DNA of 64,000 bases, taken from the NCBI GenBank assembly GCA_023634235.1, contig JAMKCF010000002.1:64501-128500 (forward strand), written 5' to 3'. A program made the translations under genes and the position numbers. Positions 44,431 through 55,447 of the stretch are shown piece after piece. The DNA is from Pisaster brevispinus (lineage: Eukaryota; Echinodermata; Asteroidea; Forcipulatida; Asteriidae). Under the pieces are notes generated by a model. It saw nothing but the letters and a program-made list of their open reading frames with translations. It did not search any database and was not told the origin of the DNA. Numbering within the stretch: the first letter of the stretch is position 1; every line of letters starts with the position of its first letter.

Positions 44431-44433
44431 AGA

Positions 44434-44810
44434 TTAATTAGATTCTTATTTAGGTTTTTTTTATGCCTATACATGAACCAGCATTTATCATCCTGACAAG
44501 CGTGGCACATTTGTTTTTTATTGAAAATTGTGAGTTATGTTTTTCTTTTTTTGTCCCTCGCTTCTTCTGACTGCATTCGCTGTACAAACCTATGTGGATG
44601 TCCAATGTCCAATATCAAACTAACTTTACTGTATTTTTCTACTCGTTGTACCAAATTGTTTACTGTTTACTGATTGCAGAAGACACACCTTTAACAAATA
44701 TCTGCACAAACCAATATCGTGTTCTTCTTTGCACCTCCGACTCGCCTTTGATTCAGAATGATTAAATATTGTTGTGGGTAGTTTGAGTGGAGGACAAACA
44801 GGTATAACAT
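44434..44810. other. Flank of the PLE
   Basis: AT-rich, with no second terminal repeat and no gene seen. Confidence 0.4.
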
Positions 44811-44811
44811 C

Positions 44812-45134
44812 CTACCCCGAGGTGAGCTTTCCTACGCCCTGATTACTCAAATCCAATACCACTGATTTTAACACTCGTTCGTTTTGCACGTTAGAACCGT
44901 CCAATTTAGCGCAGGTAAAGACAAACGTCTGACCCGGGGGCGCAGTGTGGTTGAGAAACATGTTCAGAATACGGTCGTTAAAGTCTTCAGAACTGAGGTC
45001 GTCATCGCGCGGTGTTGCTTGCAGCGTGTTGCCTTTTAAATAATTCAACCAGTCTGTCCTATTTTGACGGGCCCTAACAAGACAGCATTTGCGCTGAGTG
45101 ATGGGGCCGCTTATTGGCTTTCTACAACAGAGAC
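44812..45134 (-). CDS. Candidate internal exon, unknown protein
   Basis: On the - strand a frame is open from a stop near 45175 down to 44812. A plausible 3' splice site (TCTCTGTTGTAG) would start the exon near 45123. A GT donor could lie close to its end (GG/GTAGGA near 44818, or earlier at TTGA/GTAATC). The peptide looks like real protein: it has paired cysteines near its start, a DWLNYLKGNTLQ stretch, an acidic DDDLSSEDFND run and an HTAPPGQTFVFTCAKLDGS segment. I recognise no family. The PLE sits 380 bp downstream, so the insertion may be in an intron of this gene. The call could be wrong. Confidence 0.3.
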
Positions 45135-45179
45135 CCCCCGAAATTAGTTCTGTTTTACTTGAAAGAACTGTGATTTAGC

Positions 45180-46460
45180 AAAAAGCTTCATCGTTTTGTT
45201 GTACAACTTCGTAAATGTAAAAAGATAAGGCTCCGGGCTGCGCTGGTGGATCATAGCTTCTTGATTCGTTGTAATAGGAGGAAATTAACTCAAATATCTA
45301 GCCGGAGGAGTCCATGTCGAGTTTATATAGATTGAGCAAACGTAGGAATACCCCAAGCCGACGTGGAGTTGTACTTTTTGATAGACTTGACGTTATTAAC
45401 CGGAATGGTCGCCACCATGCACCGGCCCAGCCAGGCTCTGATTGTGTATGCACATCGTATATATTTTAAGCTTGCTGACACTCTTAACTCACGTGCGTAA
45501 ACCCATCATTTGCAGCATTGGGTTAATTCATCTTTTACCGGAGTAAGAGAACAGTTGCTCTTGTCAATTTCAGCCAGGGTCCAGAGAGAGTTTATAAAGA
45601 CCCCCATCTTGATGTATGACTCTAGTAATTAGAAATCGCAGACACCTCTCTATGGCGCTGTGGATTTATTTGCTTCAAATGCGTTAATCGCGTTACGTGA
45701 GACTGTACACACCGTGTCAGAGTCAGCGCCTCAGCGACACCGTTAACTCATAGATTTTCTTGACAAATCGATGGTCCTTTCACTCACAATTCCTTCCATT
45801 ACCCTTTCTTCGTTTTGGCTGGTGTGGGCGTAACAACCTGTTCAGGCCTTACAGCCAACATTCACTTGATACTTCTGATTATACCAATAGTTTCTGACGG
45901 TGAGACAAATAAATTAACTCAGACATGCCAGCATCCTCCCAACAAGATCTGCGTTATCAAAGAAGTATCTTTATATTATAACTGTGACATAACACCCATA
46001 CAAACTACTTCAAGCTACTTCACAACATGTCCCCACTTTGAAGCTCCTCGTCGCTGTTTTCATTCTGCGTTAATATCCACACCAAAGTATATACGTTCAA
46101 GTTTTTCTCTGCTTTCTAATTTTGTAAATTCCATTCTTCCACAATCATAAATACTCCATTACTTAAAATGTCTTCGAGTGTCTTCCCCACACTGCCTCAA
46201 TAAGAGATAGAGTCATCTTTTTACAAGGTCTCCAACCATCAATGTATTCCCCTCCCACCCTGCCTTACTCTGTTATCCCATACTTCTAATACTGCATCCA
46301 CGGTTATCTTTTTTAAAAATGTCTTCTATCTCCCTTCCCACTCTGTCTCACTTTGAACTTTTTCATCTCTACCCCCACAATACAAGCTAGCAGTGTCTTC
46401 CACACCCACTCTGCTAATACTATTTGGTTTGCCAGATTTTTACCCACACTACCTCATTTT
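45180..46460. other. Intergenic DNA, pyrimidine-rich in its right half
   Basis: From about 46000 to 46460 the + strand is C/T-rich, with loosely repeated words such as AAAATGTCTTC, CTTCCCACACTG and CTCACTTTGAA. No gene. Confidence 0.4.
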
Positions 46461-46464
46461 GAAA

Positions 46465-46710
46465 TGACAGAGTCGTGTGCCTGCAAGAAGGGCCAAGGCT
46501 TTACGCCCTTCTTCCACGCACACAAAGTAGGCCTACATTTTTCCTAGTAACATAGGCCGTAATTAATGGTTCCTTAAAAATTGCATTACCGTTACATTTG
46601 TGTTGCTAGAATTACCTCCCGAAGACATGTTTTCCCATTCCCATGCAGAATTTGACCTTCGTATAATGATTTAAGTATGGCAGAAAACCCTTCAAACTTT
46701 TACGCTGCAG
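46465..46710 (+). repeat. Dispersed repeat H, copy 2
   Basis: It matches 13525-13745 in the same orientation through shared blocks such as CTTTACGCCCTTCTTCCA, GAAGACATGTTTTCCCATT and GACCTTCGTATAATGATTTA. Confidence 0.7.
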
Positions 46711-46714
46711 TTGT

Positions 46715-48390
46715 CTTGAAACTCAATAATTCGCACATTTTTATAGTTCTGCATCCTCGATGATCTGTAATGTCATCCACAGACAGCAATGCGTAGAAAT
46801 TCAGTATCTCCATTCAACTGTCAGTGCTCTTAAATCTCATACACTTTTTTTATTCAGCAAATATTACGTCTTGGTGGTTATTTTTGTAGTTTTTTTTTAA
46901 GTTCTTTGTCTTTGCCTTCTCCTTTTTTCCACAGATATCCACATTTTCAGTCTGCCTCAGTCACTGCTTACCCCCCCCCCTCCCACCTTTGATGTTTGAT
47001 GTTTGCCCCCCCCCCTCTCTCTCTCTCTCTCTCTCCTTCTCTATTCGTGTATTTTCACTGGACTGCTTACAGAAGCAGGTAATTTAGTCTTCTAGAAAGA
47101 GTCTGCTAGTGCTAGGTTCGAAACGTCAGGCCACTAACTATTTTTCTGCATTTTTACCATAAGTCCTTTTGGTTGGTAATCACTTTGAAACAGCTAATTC
47201 TCTTTTTTTCTAAGTTTTTTTTAAGTGTGTTCCTTTTTCTCTTGTGCGAGCTTTACCTTTTCTGAGGACACTAAAGCATCTTGCACAAGTCTATCCTTAG
47301 ATTTCTTTGGGTATAGGTCAGAATTTAATTGGGGATTTGTCAACCGATTTCATCATCGAGGCAGTTTAAGGAATCACAACGTGCCCCAATCACAAAAGGC
47401 TTCGTGCGATAGCCCAATAGAAACCGAAAACACTGTTTATTTTTGTTTTTGTTTTGTTTTTGTTTTTGTATCAGCGGCGCAGACAGTCGCTCGGAAGTAA
47501 TTGGGGGGGGGAATGCAATTGAAATTAAAATATAAGTAGCGACTTTAAGGATGTAAAAGTTTTACTGGCAACAAACTTTGCATTAGCACCGTCTGTTCTG
47601 AGAAAATATTCCCATCTGAAATAACTGCCTTGCGCGAAGATGTTGTTATACTCCAAACCTCCGTGTTTCTAAATCGGAATAGATCCGTACACTGGTACAG
47701 ACAACTGACAAAACGCAATTCTGAACGTCATTGTTCCACTCCACGGCGATCTTAACCACCTGAGATAATGCAATTTTGTCAGGGTGGCTGGATAATTAAT
47801 AAGAGGAGTTTTTCAATGCAGTACCATCTTCCCCAAAACACATACACTTTACTTAACATACATGTATGCAAGCACTTTTTAAATGTTTGTTTCTTTTTAA
47901 ACCATACTCCCACCAGACTGATTTTTTGTGGAGTGCCTTCTGAATAATTGGGTATATAAAAACAAACAGACATTCCGACTGCAATTCTTTGCTCATTCTT
48001 GTGTTCGTAATATGTGTTCATTCGAACAATAAAGAGTATTAAATGACCCGCGTCACCTTGCGGTCATCGTTGCTTGATTCCCTGTGTGTCAGTTGATGAT
48101 AATAATTTGGGAGGCTGATCATCCTTACTCGCGGCTGATGAGAAGCTGAATTGCGAAGGACGCAGCTACAACGTTGTCGAGCCGCTGGCACGCAAGGTGC
48201 CTTTGGCAGCCAGCCCCATCCACCCACATTATGAACACGAAGCCCAGCCAGAGATCGAAAGCGTTCGATAATTTCCGGAGGACGCAAACCGGAGGGCACA
48301 GATAAAAACCCTTATGGCATAGCAGAAAACGCACACTCAAGCCGGGACTCGAACCGTGGCTCGATTTCACAAACGCCAGGAATTCGTTTA
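46715..48390. other. Intergenic DNA
   Basis: Contains C runs and a (CT)n tract (about 46971-47035) and a weak hammerhead-like 3' half near 47075-47125. Nothing else recognised. Confidence 0.4.
48330..48365 (-). repeat. Isolated tRNA B-box-like segment
   Basis: On the - strand the segment reads GAGCCACGGTTCGAGTCCCG, which fits a Pol III B box. It probably belongs to a SINE relic; no A box is visible. Confidence 0.3.
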
Positions 48391-48397
48391 TTTCCTT

Positions 48398-48555
48398 TTA
48401 TTTCATTTACTAATTCTGGTTGTGAAGCCAAGGACTCTCAGAAAAACCCACGCCATCAGGTAGAGACTTAAAAACCCAATCCATCTAGTGCCATCGGTGC
48501 GATTCGGACCGGGATCCTAGAAAAAGATACCACTACACCAACCCGACCGCCCTAA
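48398..48555 (-). mobile_element. tRNA-derived SINE, type 2, copy 2
   Basis: The - strand head GGGCGGTCGGGTTGGTGTAG with a GGTCCGAATCGC B-box-like block is followed by GGGTTTTTAAGTCTCTACCT and CTTGGCTTCACAACC. This is the same order as the copy at 21130-21292. Confidence 0.75.
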
Positions 48556-48559
48556 AGAT

Positions 48560-49835
48560 TCATCTTAATATTGTTATCAATATTGTCATCGTGACTATTA
48601 TTGCAACTTCCCATTTTACTTAGAAATTAAGATTAATACAAAAGCAAAAGTTCAATCTAAGCTCTTTGTCAAATCGTACCCTGAGCCACATCTAGAGAGA
48701 GGCGAGGGCTTAATACGCACTAGCACCCAACCCACCCTGATAAAACACTGTAGTAATCAGTAATGCGGCCAGGACTCTTTCTTTTTTTCAATCTCATTAT
48801 AGGTCATAGAGTTATATACTTCTATGTTACAATCATGTTCTTTTTATGCTAAAACAAAACAGGCAGTGCCATTATGGATTTCGACTTCACCCTCAACAAA
48901 ACATTTCTCGAAGAATCGCTACGCACAACATCACGATCCGTCCGTTTACTGACTAAAACCATTTTATGACCCGCGTTCAAGCTCAGGAAAAAAATAATTG
49001 GCAATTCAATTGATTTAGCTATTATTAATACCAATCATGCGTGGAGGAAAAGATTTATCCCAATAATGCCAACCCCCCTTCTTTATTTCAACCCTATTGG
49101 CCATCTCTGTAAATCGCCTTCAGCACAAGGGGAAATTTCAATCAGGGGTGACTTACCGAAGAAATCCTCAGATTGCTCCGGAGATTTTACTGCGATTTGA
49201 TCCTGGGGAAGAGATGGGAAGGAGAGGGGTGTTCGTTTGAGGGACCGTCCTCTCAGTCACACTCTGACGGACAAAGCGGCCTTCCGATCAGGCCCCATCT
49301 GCAGCTTCCTCCCGCATCATTTAACCGTTCCCCCTCTCGGAGGGGGAAATGACGAATGTCGGCCTCCCTCGCACTGCCGGTGCAGCTATCACCGCGTTTT
49401 CTTAGGCTGTCGACTTAGGTTATAGAGCAAACCTGCCGGACATGCTTCCGCGACGATACGGCCAGGCTATAGCATCCCACCTTAACCACATGGGGGCTGT
49501 CAATGTGTTTTTTCTTTCACCTGCTCATTTTCTTTTGCTTTGTTTGTAGTTTTTTTCAATAACTAGCTATCTGGAAATACACGCTTCAAGCTGCGATGAT
49601 TTCGGTTCTTGTCAAGTGTTGATATTGATAGTCTGGCACCGCGTCGGGGAGCAATGCTGCTTAGCCATTCAAACGATGAGTGACATTGGGTGCGATACAA
49701 GACAGTGGAAAGGCTTTTTTCTTTATCTGAAACACTTTGTTATTATTTTAATACTAGTTACATCCTGGCTTTTCTGAACACATACTCCTAACCAACACCA
49801 TTCATATTGAAATATTTGTTTGGTTACATCCACAT
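48560..49835. other. Intergenic DNA, no recognised gene
   Basis: A GC-richer patch at 49215-49460 includes a short inverted repeat (CCCCCTCTCGGAGGGGG near 49330). No coding or RNA call. Confidence 0.4.
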
Positions 49836-49839
49836 GCAA

Positions 49840-50125
49840 GACCTTCCTACCTGAATTATCAAGACCCTTACCAATCCCCCATTCTAAACGCCGTTCACAC
49901 TCTTCCCACTGGACCTCTTATCCACCAGCACCCACATCCCAGCCCCCGTTACCCGAAATTCAGCCCAATCCGGCTCCTCCATGCCCCATTAACATCCCCA
50001 ACCGTACCTGGCATTTCCCACCCATTCTCACACAGTTACGCTCACCCTTATACCCACACTTCTTACACTTACTCTATGCCATTATCCTCCAAACCCCCAC
50101 CCCGTCCATTCTTAACTACCGATAG
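49840..50125. repeat. Strand-asymmetric C-rich tract
   Basis: The + strand is almost free of G for about 280 bp and rich in CCCA/CCTT words, similar in style to 6425-6592. The 101-codon frame across it is compositional. Confidence 0.6.
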
Positions 50126-50309
50126 CCTTAAAAGTACTTCACCTCTAAAGTACTCCTTATAGACCCCTTACATATGCCACCATCGCTGAGGTCAAACAAT
50201 GGAAACGTGTAAACGCGTACGCACCACGCCCAACTTTCAGCCAATGATAAGTATCACTTTGAGCCCAGTGAGGACGCTGTTTGAGCTTGTGACGTCATAT
50301 GCAAGGGGT

Positions 50310-50645
50310 CTATTCCCATACCCATACCCATATCCTGATGGCATCAGAGGGTGGATTCGATTACCAGTTATGACACTTGTGTCCTTGAACAAGGCACCTA
50401 ACCATAAATGCTTCTCTTCACCCATGTGTATAAATGGGAACCTGAGATACAGCTGAGACAGTATTGTGTTGGATTAACTCCTTGGCACTGAGTTAAGTAT
50501 AGCTTGGGGTTGTATGCTCCCCGGGGAGAAATGGTACAAAAGTATGCCCGATGAACAGGGATAATAATGTTGTGAAACACGGTGATCTCTAGCTACTAGG
50601 ATATGATTGTGCACTTTATAAGAACCAAGTACTATTATCATTAAC
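50310..50645 (+). mobile_element. tRNA-derived SINE, type 1, copy 2 (5' truncated)
   Basis: It begins within the tRNA-like head (GTGGATTCGATTACCAG, a B-box relic) and continues with TGACACTTGTGTCCTTGAAC and AAGGCACCTAACCATAAATG, matching 61312-61732. It ends in TAAGAACCAAGTACTATTAT. Confidence 0.75.
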
Positions 50646-50649
50646 CGTA

Positions 50650-51240
50650 CCATCGTTACTGAGTCCACACTAATAACGCCTAAACTATCACAGTACCCCG
50701 TTCCTAATCCCCAACATTCAACTTCTCGTCTCCTAACTCTTTTGATTCTGCTAGCAATACCCTTACCTGTGCAATTATGACGTCAATACTATATTGTTCA
50801 CAACAACGAACTTATATTTATTAATAAATCCAACATTTCTCCCTCAATAATAAAGAAAAAAGTAACGATCATCAAAATTGAGTTAACATTCTGAACAACA
50901 ATGTGAACACAGCCTCTCCCCCATAGCTTCCACGGTAATGCAAATAAACAAATAATCTGCAGTCAAACATCCCAGCGATTGTTTGCTCCAAACGCACGAT
51001 CTTTTGTTCGTCCTTAGTCGCCAACATTTCTTACTAATCGAAAATAGAAAATGAAACACAAGGGATTTTGCCCCAGGTCGCACTGGTCAGACTAAACTGT
51101 GAGCTGGGGATGGGGGAAACCTGCGCCACAACGAACACTTATCGTTATACCGTGTGTAGAAAGAAACTGCCGTTTTCGTGACTGTAAAAACGAAATTGTA
51201 CAAAGCTCCGGGGGAAACATATTGATTTTTTTCTTTTAAT
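50650..51240. other. Intergenic DNA
   Basis: Nothing recognised. A perfect CRE palindrome (TGACGTCA) near 50778 stands alone. Confidence 0.4.
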
Positions 51241-51324
51241 GTGATTAAACAGAAAAAGTGATTGAACAGAAAATGTGATTAAACAGAAAATTTGATTGAA
51301 CAGAAAATGTGATTGAACAGAAAA
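51241..51324 (+). repeat. 17-bp tandem repeat, 5 units
   Basis: Units of GTGATTGAACAGAAAAT or variants occur five times in succession. Confidence 0.9.
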
Positions 51325-51329
51325 TTATA

Positions 51330-52210
51330 TTTTGCTTACTTTAGAAGAGAATTCTGAATCAATCAGAGAGCATTTTACTATTTTTCTTTTGGCAAGAACT
51401 TCTTTTGTTATTAATGCAGTTGTGTTCGTTAGACTCCATGTTTCTGTAAGTCTGTGCAAAAACTCCATTTAACTCCATACTACAACTAATTAAACTTGAT
51501 GAATGTATTTTTGTATGTAGTCAAATCGGGGTCGGCCGGGATGGTCAAGCCCCCCCCCCCCAACCCAACCCAACCCCCGCTGGTAACGCTACTGCCCAAA
51601 CTAACTGGTTGTGAATTGCCACATTGTCTCGATTTAACAAAGAATGTTATTTTTTTCAAAGTTGATTTTACCATCGCTTTGGTGATTTGTATTGTGACAT
51701 TACATTTATGCTCGGCTCTTATTGAGATTGAATCATCAGCTCAATCATCTTAAGGGCGTTGGTGAGCAAAAGTGATGAGTCAATCAAAAACCGTATTCAT
51801 TAAACAAAAGGAAATGCCCTCTGGCCTCCTCCGAGCTGCTGGGGACTTATAGGCAACTGTAGTTTACTGTAAATCCCGGATGTGTACAAGTGTAAATGTT
51901 TCCACGTGCTTTGCAGAAAAATGCACATAAATTGTACCATAAAACATTAGTTGAGAACATCATTACTGTATCGATGTAATAAATTTCAAGTAAATAATAG
52001 AGAGACCCCAACACCCCAAGAAGTGTTTTGATCGATGATAATTCATTATTTATAAGTCTACCCTAAGGGTGGAACAAAAATGATATCAATTTGGACGCAA
52101 TTTGCATTTTCGGTTGCAACTTATTTACTAGGCCGAAAGTAGCGTCAAAAAAACGTAGGAATATTTATGTCTGCTGTAACATTGATGGATATAGAGATGT
52201 GCAATAATTT
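51330..52210. other. Intergenic DNA
   Basis: A C run lies at about 51548-51560. No gene was seen. Confidence 0.4.
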
Positions 52211-52215
52211 CTGAA

Positions 52216-52390
52216 TCCGTAAAGGTACCTCAATCCGTTAAGGTACCGGGGTAGGTCCGTCCGGGGTAAATCCGTTTAGGTACCGTAAAGGTACCGGAAA
52301 GGGTACCATAAAAGGTACCGTTAAGGTACCGTTAAGGTACCGTAAAGGTACCGTAAAGGTACCGTAAAGGTACCTCAATCCGTTAAGGTA
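52216..52390 (+). repeat. 11-bp GGTACC minisatellite
   Basis: Eleven GGTACC hexamers fall in about 150 bp. The right half (52314-52374) has a strict 11-bp period (GGTACCGTAAA or GGTACCGTTAA). The sequence ACCTCAATCCGTTAAGGTA brackets the array at both ends. Confidence 0.95.
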
Positions 52391-52689
52391 TCTCTTAATA
52401 AGCTATAGTTGCTGCTCCTGGATACTGCGTGATCCGTTTCGGTCAACTCAGGGGCGTATGGGGATAGAAACACAAGTACCAAATTCAAATAAAAAGTAGT
52501 TTTGCTTGCTCTGTCTATTTTTCTTTTCTTCTTCCTAGGCCAGATTTCCATCCCCACCCACTGTATTGCCCGAACTTGGGATGGCCCACCCTGCCCCCTG
52601 GGTCATACGGCTATGAACCATGTATCATACGCTATTATTGCTCTATAGCCAGAGCCGTTTCAGAAACCAAAGTTCGTACAAACACTGTA

Positions 52690-52897
52690 AACACTCCCGG
52701 GTCAGATTTGACCAGGAACTTGGGTCAGCGGGCCTGACCCATTTCCGGAGACTGGTTTACAAATAATGGAATTTGACCTTCAGTGAAGCATTTCTGGATC
52801 ATGTTGACAACGATTCCGGATCTCACTGACCCAGAACTAGTACAAACCCCACGAAACGGAATCTGGTTCAATTCTAACCCGGAATTTTTCAGAGTGA
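52690..52897. mobile_element. MITE family C, copy C3
   Basis: It runs from AACACTCCCGGGTCAG to CCCGGAATTTTTCAGAGTG, with interior GACCCATTTCCGGAGAC. Confidence 0.8.
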
Positions 52898-52984
52898 CGC
52901 CTCCAGACTTCAAAATGTAACACCATTCTTAAAATCGTCGCAAACCTTAATCCTGAGTGACCTCTAAAACATTCCAGTCACAAT

Positions 52985-53155
52985 ATACCCAGATTCCGAG
53001 TCTTGGGGTGCCCTGGACACTTCTGGGTCAGTACGGCCCGGACTTTGTGTCGAAATAACCCGTAGCAATCGAAATGACGCAGAATCCAAGGTATCGACTC
53101 GGACTTGGGGATCCGGAATCTGGGTCAACTCTGACCCAGGAGTCTTGGAGTGTAA
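52985..53155. mobile_element. MITE family C, copy C4 (left end truncated)
   Basis: Contains ACTTCTGGGTCAGTACGGCC and ends GGGTCAACTCTGACCCAGGAG followed by TCTTGGAGTGTA. Confidence 0.75.
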
Positions 53156-53165
53156 TCTGTTAGTA

Positions 53166-53195
53166 ACAACAGCGGCCGTCTCTGGCCGCTGTTGT
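53166..53195. other. Perfect 12-bp hairpin
   Basis: ACAACAGCGGCC and GGCCGCTGTTGT flank the loop GTCTCT. A second small hairpin (TTGTCC/GGACAA) follows. It lies just outside the end of MITE C4. Its function is unknown, and no miRNA seed is recognised. Confidence 0.8.
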
Positions 53196-53354
53196 CCTTT
53201 TGGGGACAACTGCTGGTGGCCACTATGGTCTTTAAAAAGGCTGAACATATGAGCCCATGATAAAAAGCGAGCTGGAGATTAGAGAAAATCCACCATTTTC
53301 TAAATAATTGTAGCTTTTAAATCATTTGGGGATTTAAACAAACAAACATTTACT

Positions 53355-53400
53355 AGATCGGGTTTTGAACCTGCGACCTCTGGATTAACATGCCCGCAAT
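53355..53400 (-). repeat. tRNA B-box-like relic
   Basis: On the - strand CAGAGGTCGCAGGTTCAAAA contains a B-box-like core. It is likely the edge of an old SINE. Confidence 0.3.
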
Positions 53401-53950
53401 ACTTCGTCATTATCTTTGTTCGGGTGCCAGTCTGGCGCATACCAGTTACACGCGGCGCACACATGCGTGCACATTTCCATTGTCTGACCTATGCGAAGTC
53501 AGCCAATGCATGGGGTCTAATGGTAGCTACAGCTTCGGCGCAGTTAGATAAAATAAAACGTGACGTTCATTAGGCCTGGTCATTTTCGATGCTGAAGGAA
53601 TAAAAAATATTTTCATTTGAATTTGCAAACATCCTCTTCACAGCCGGTGACTTGTTTGCATTTTTACGCTCCTCTTCCCAAAGCGAAAGCTGTGACTAGC
53701 TGGTGTCATGCCGTGAGCGTGTCAGGCCGTGTACGTCTTGACGTCCGCACAAGCCGATCAAAGATACACCATGCACCATTAGCCAAGATGTCGCAGGCGT
53801 ATGAATACTGCATGAGTGGCAACGGATTATGCATATAGAAAACAAACGGAAAACGTCTCGGTTCAATGGGACTTGGTCAGGACATTTGCAAACATTCGTC
53901 TTCAATGTTTAACCCTCGGGGTTAATTAGTGTCAGTATTGTATAAAGCGC

Positions 53951-54026
53951 AACACTGCAAAAACTGGGGGTGTTTAAATTTACACCATAGGTGTTGTCAA
54001 ATATAGATACCAAAAAGAATTAAAAC
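53951..54026 (+). mobile_element. MITE family D, left half (D2) fused to family C
   Basis: AACACTGCAAAAACTGGGGG starts a segment matching the first half of D1, including GGTGTTGTCA and GATACCA. The match stops abruptly where family C sequence begins at 54027. Confidence 0.8.
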
Positions 54027-54250
54027 CATTGACCCGGATTCTGGGTTCCAAGGGGGCCTGGCTCATTTCTGGGTCAGGTTGACCCGGGAACTGGTTATAA
54101 AGTGTGATTTAACCAGAATTCTGCGTCAGTTTGACCCATTCCATGAGTCATTTTGACACATCTTCCGGTTTATACTGACCCGAAAATGGGTCAGTCCATA
54201 CGGAGACCGGAATCCGGGTCAATTTTTACCCGGGAGTGTTTAGAGTGCAC
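54027..54250. mobile_element. MITE family C, copy C5
   Basis: It lacks the usual ACACTC left end and starts at ATTGACCCGGATTCTGGGTT. It contains a perfect GGGTCAGGTTGACCC palindrome (54071-54085) and ends GGGAGTGTTTAGAGTGCA. Confidence 0.85.
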
Positions 54251-54254
54251 TCAC

Positions 54255-55265
54255 GCACAGTTGATGGACTCGGCGTGCGCCCTTCGATGGTTTGATAGTT
54301 TTACACATCCAGTAAACTAGTCAAAGGTTGGAACTCTACACCTTGCATTGTTCGAGACGAAAGTGGCACACTTTTAAAAGCGAGAAAGGACAAAAAGTGT
54401 GACTTTTGTACCGGAAATCCAGGGGCTGTCTTGCATCCCAATTTAATTTAGAAAACGGGTATAAAATTAATCAAGACTTTTGGGGTTGAGTTTACTTTTT
54501 CTTCGTGTCTGCCTATTTGTTTTTCCCATTGAGAGTGAAGTGTTTCGATGATTAATGTGTCTGCTCAAGAGGTTCGTAAATTGCTATAAAATACAGGGAT
54601 AAATTAATAAGAAAAATATATAATAGCTTCAGATGTGGACTTATCACGGGGAGATTAAATTTGAGGGCCTTTCCATGACCTTTTTGGTAGGCGAGATACT
54701 GCACTGGTCTGATTGGAAGTCTTTACATTCTGTGTCATAATTTCCACATTAATTGACAGTTATTAAAATAACAGTTAAAATGTTATCAAAGGTAATGATA
54801 AAAACCTTACGATGCAGTCTTTGTAGAATGTATGATTTGATGTGCTGTTCTGTTGGGCTGTGTACAAATCTTGCCTGCAGGGTAGGGGGTCCAGGCTCTG
54901 TCAGTGGCTCTTTGGTTAAAACACGTGATGTCATAGGTTTATACATTGTCTAATATTAGAACTGGATATTTCTATTCTTTTGGTCAGTCGTTACGTCACA
55001 CGTGCGTCCCCCCCCCCTACCTGTTGAATTTTACGTCCGGTTCCAAAGCTGGCTGGCATAAGTTTTTGTGTAATTTTACTTTTTAAGATTAACACGTATT
55101 TCATCAATCAATTTATTTTTTTTTGACAGAAACTTATTTTTGCTTTCGAGGGGACTTCTCACGAAACCATGACAGACAAACTAGCTCAATGCATTTCCTA
55201 TGAATTTCTTCTGGTAATGGAGCCAGTTTGTGTGACTAGTGAGCGTAATTATGTCACACTAACGA
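54255..55265. other. Intergenic DNA
   Basis: No supported gene or repeat; a short C run lies near 55010. Confidence 0.4.
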
Positions 55266-55268
55266 AAA

Positions 55269-55447
55269 GGATCCAATTTTATAAGGCTGTTTAGCAGGAA
55301 ATTGTGCGTATCAAATTTAAAATGTTTCTGCCAATCACAAATTTACAGGGAACCTGTCGGAAACAATATTATACATAGCGTTAGCTGGTAACCTGTTTCT
55401 GCCTAGCAAGATTTTGTTGCACTCAGCGACTGCATGAAATTGGGCCC
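55269..55447. mobile_element. MITE family E, copy E2
   Basis: The left end ATCCAATTTTATAAGGCTG is inverted at the right as CTGCATGAAATTGGGCCCA. The body shares AACCTGT, TTTCTGC and TAGC-type words with E1. Confidence 0.65.

Larger units (their letters stand above)
41113..44433 (-). mobile_element. Penelope-like retroelement (PLE), 5' end incomplete
   Basis: On the - strand the element comprises a long RT/endonuclease frame (44430-41785), about 615 bp of 3' untranslated sequence, and a hammerhead-like motif at the 3' edge. Just beyond it is an AT dinucleotide-like stretch (41090-41112). PLEs characteristically carry hammerheads in their terminal repeats. No second hammerhead or repeat copy is found beyond 44433, so the 5' terminal repeat appears to be missing. 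Exact element borders and target duplication could not be fixed. Confidence 0.85.

Noticed and set aside
45411..45493. ATG in a perfect GCCACCATG context
   Set aside because: Only 27 codons before a stop, with no obvious donor or signal peptide; probably chance.
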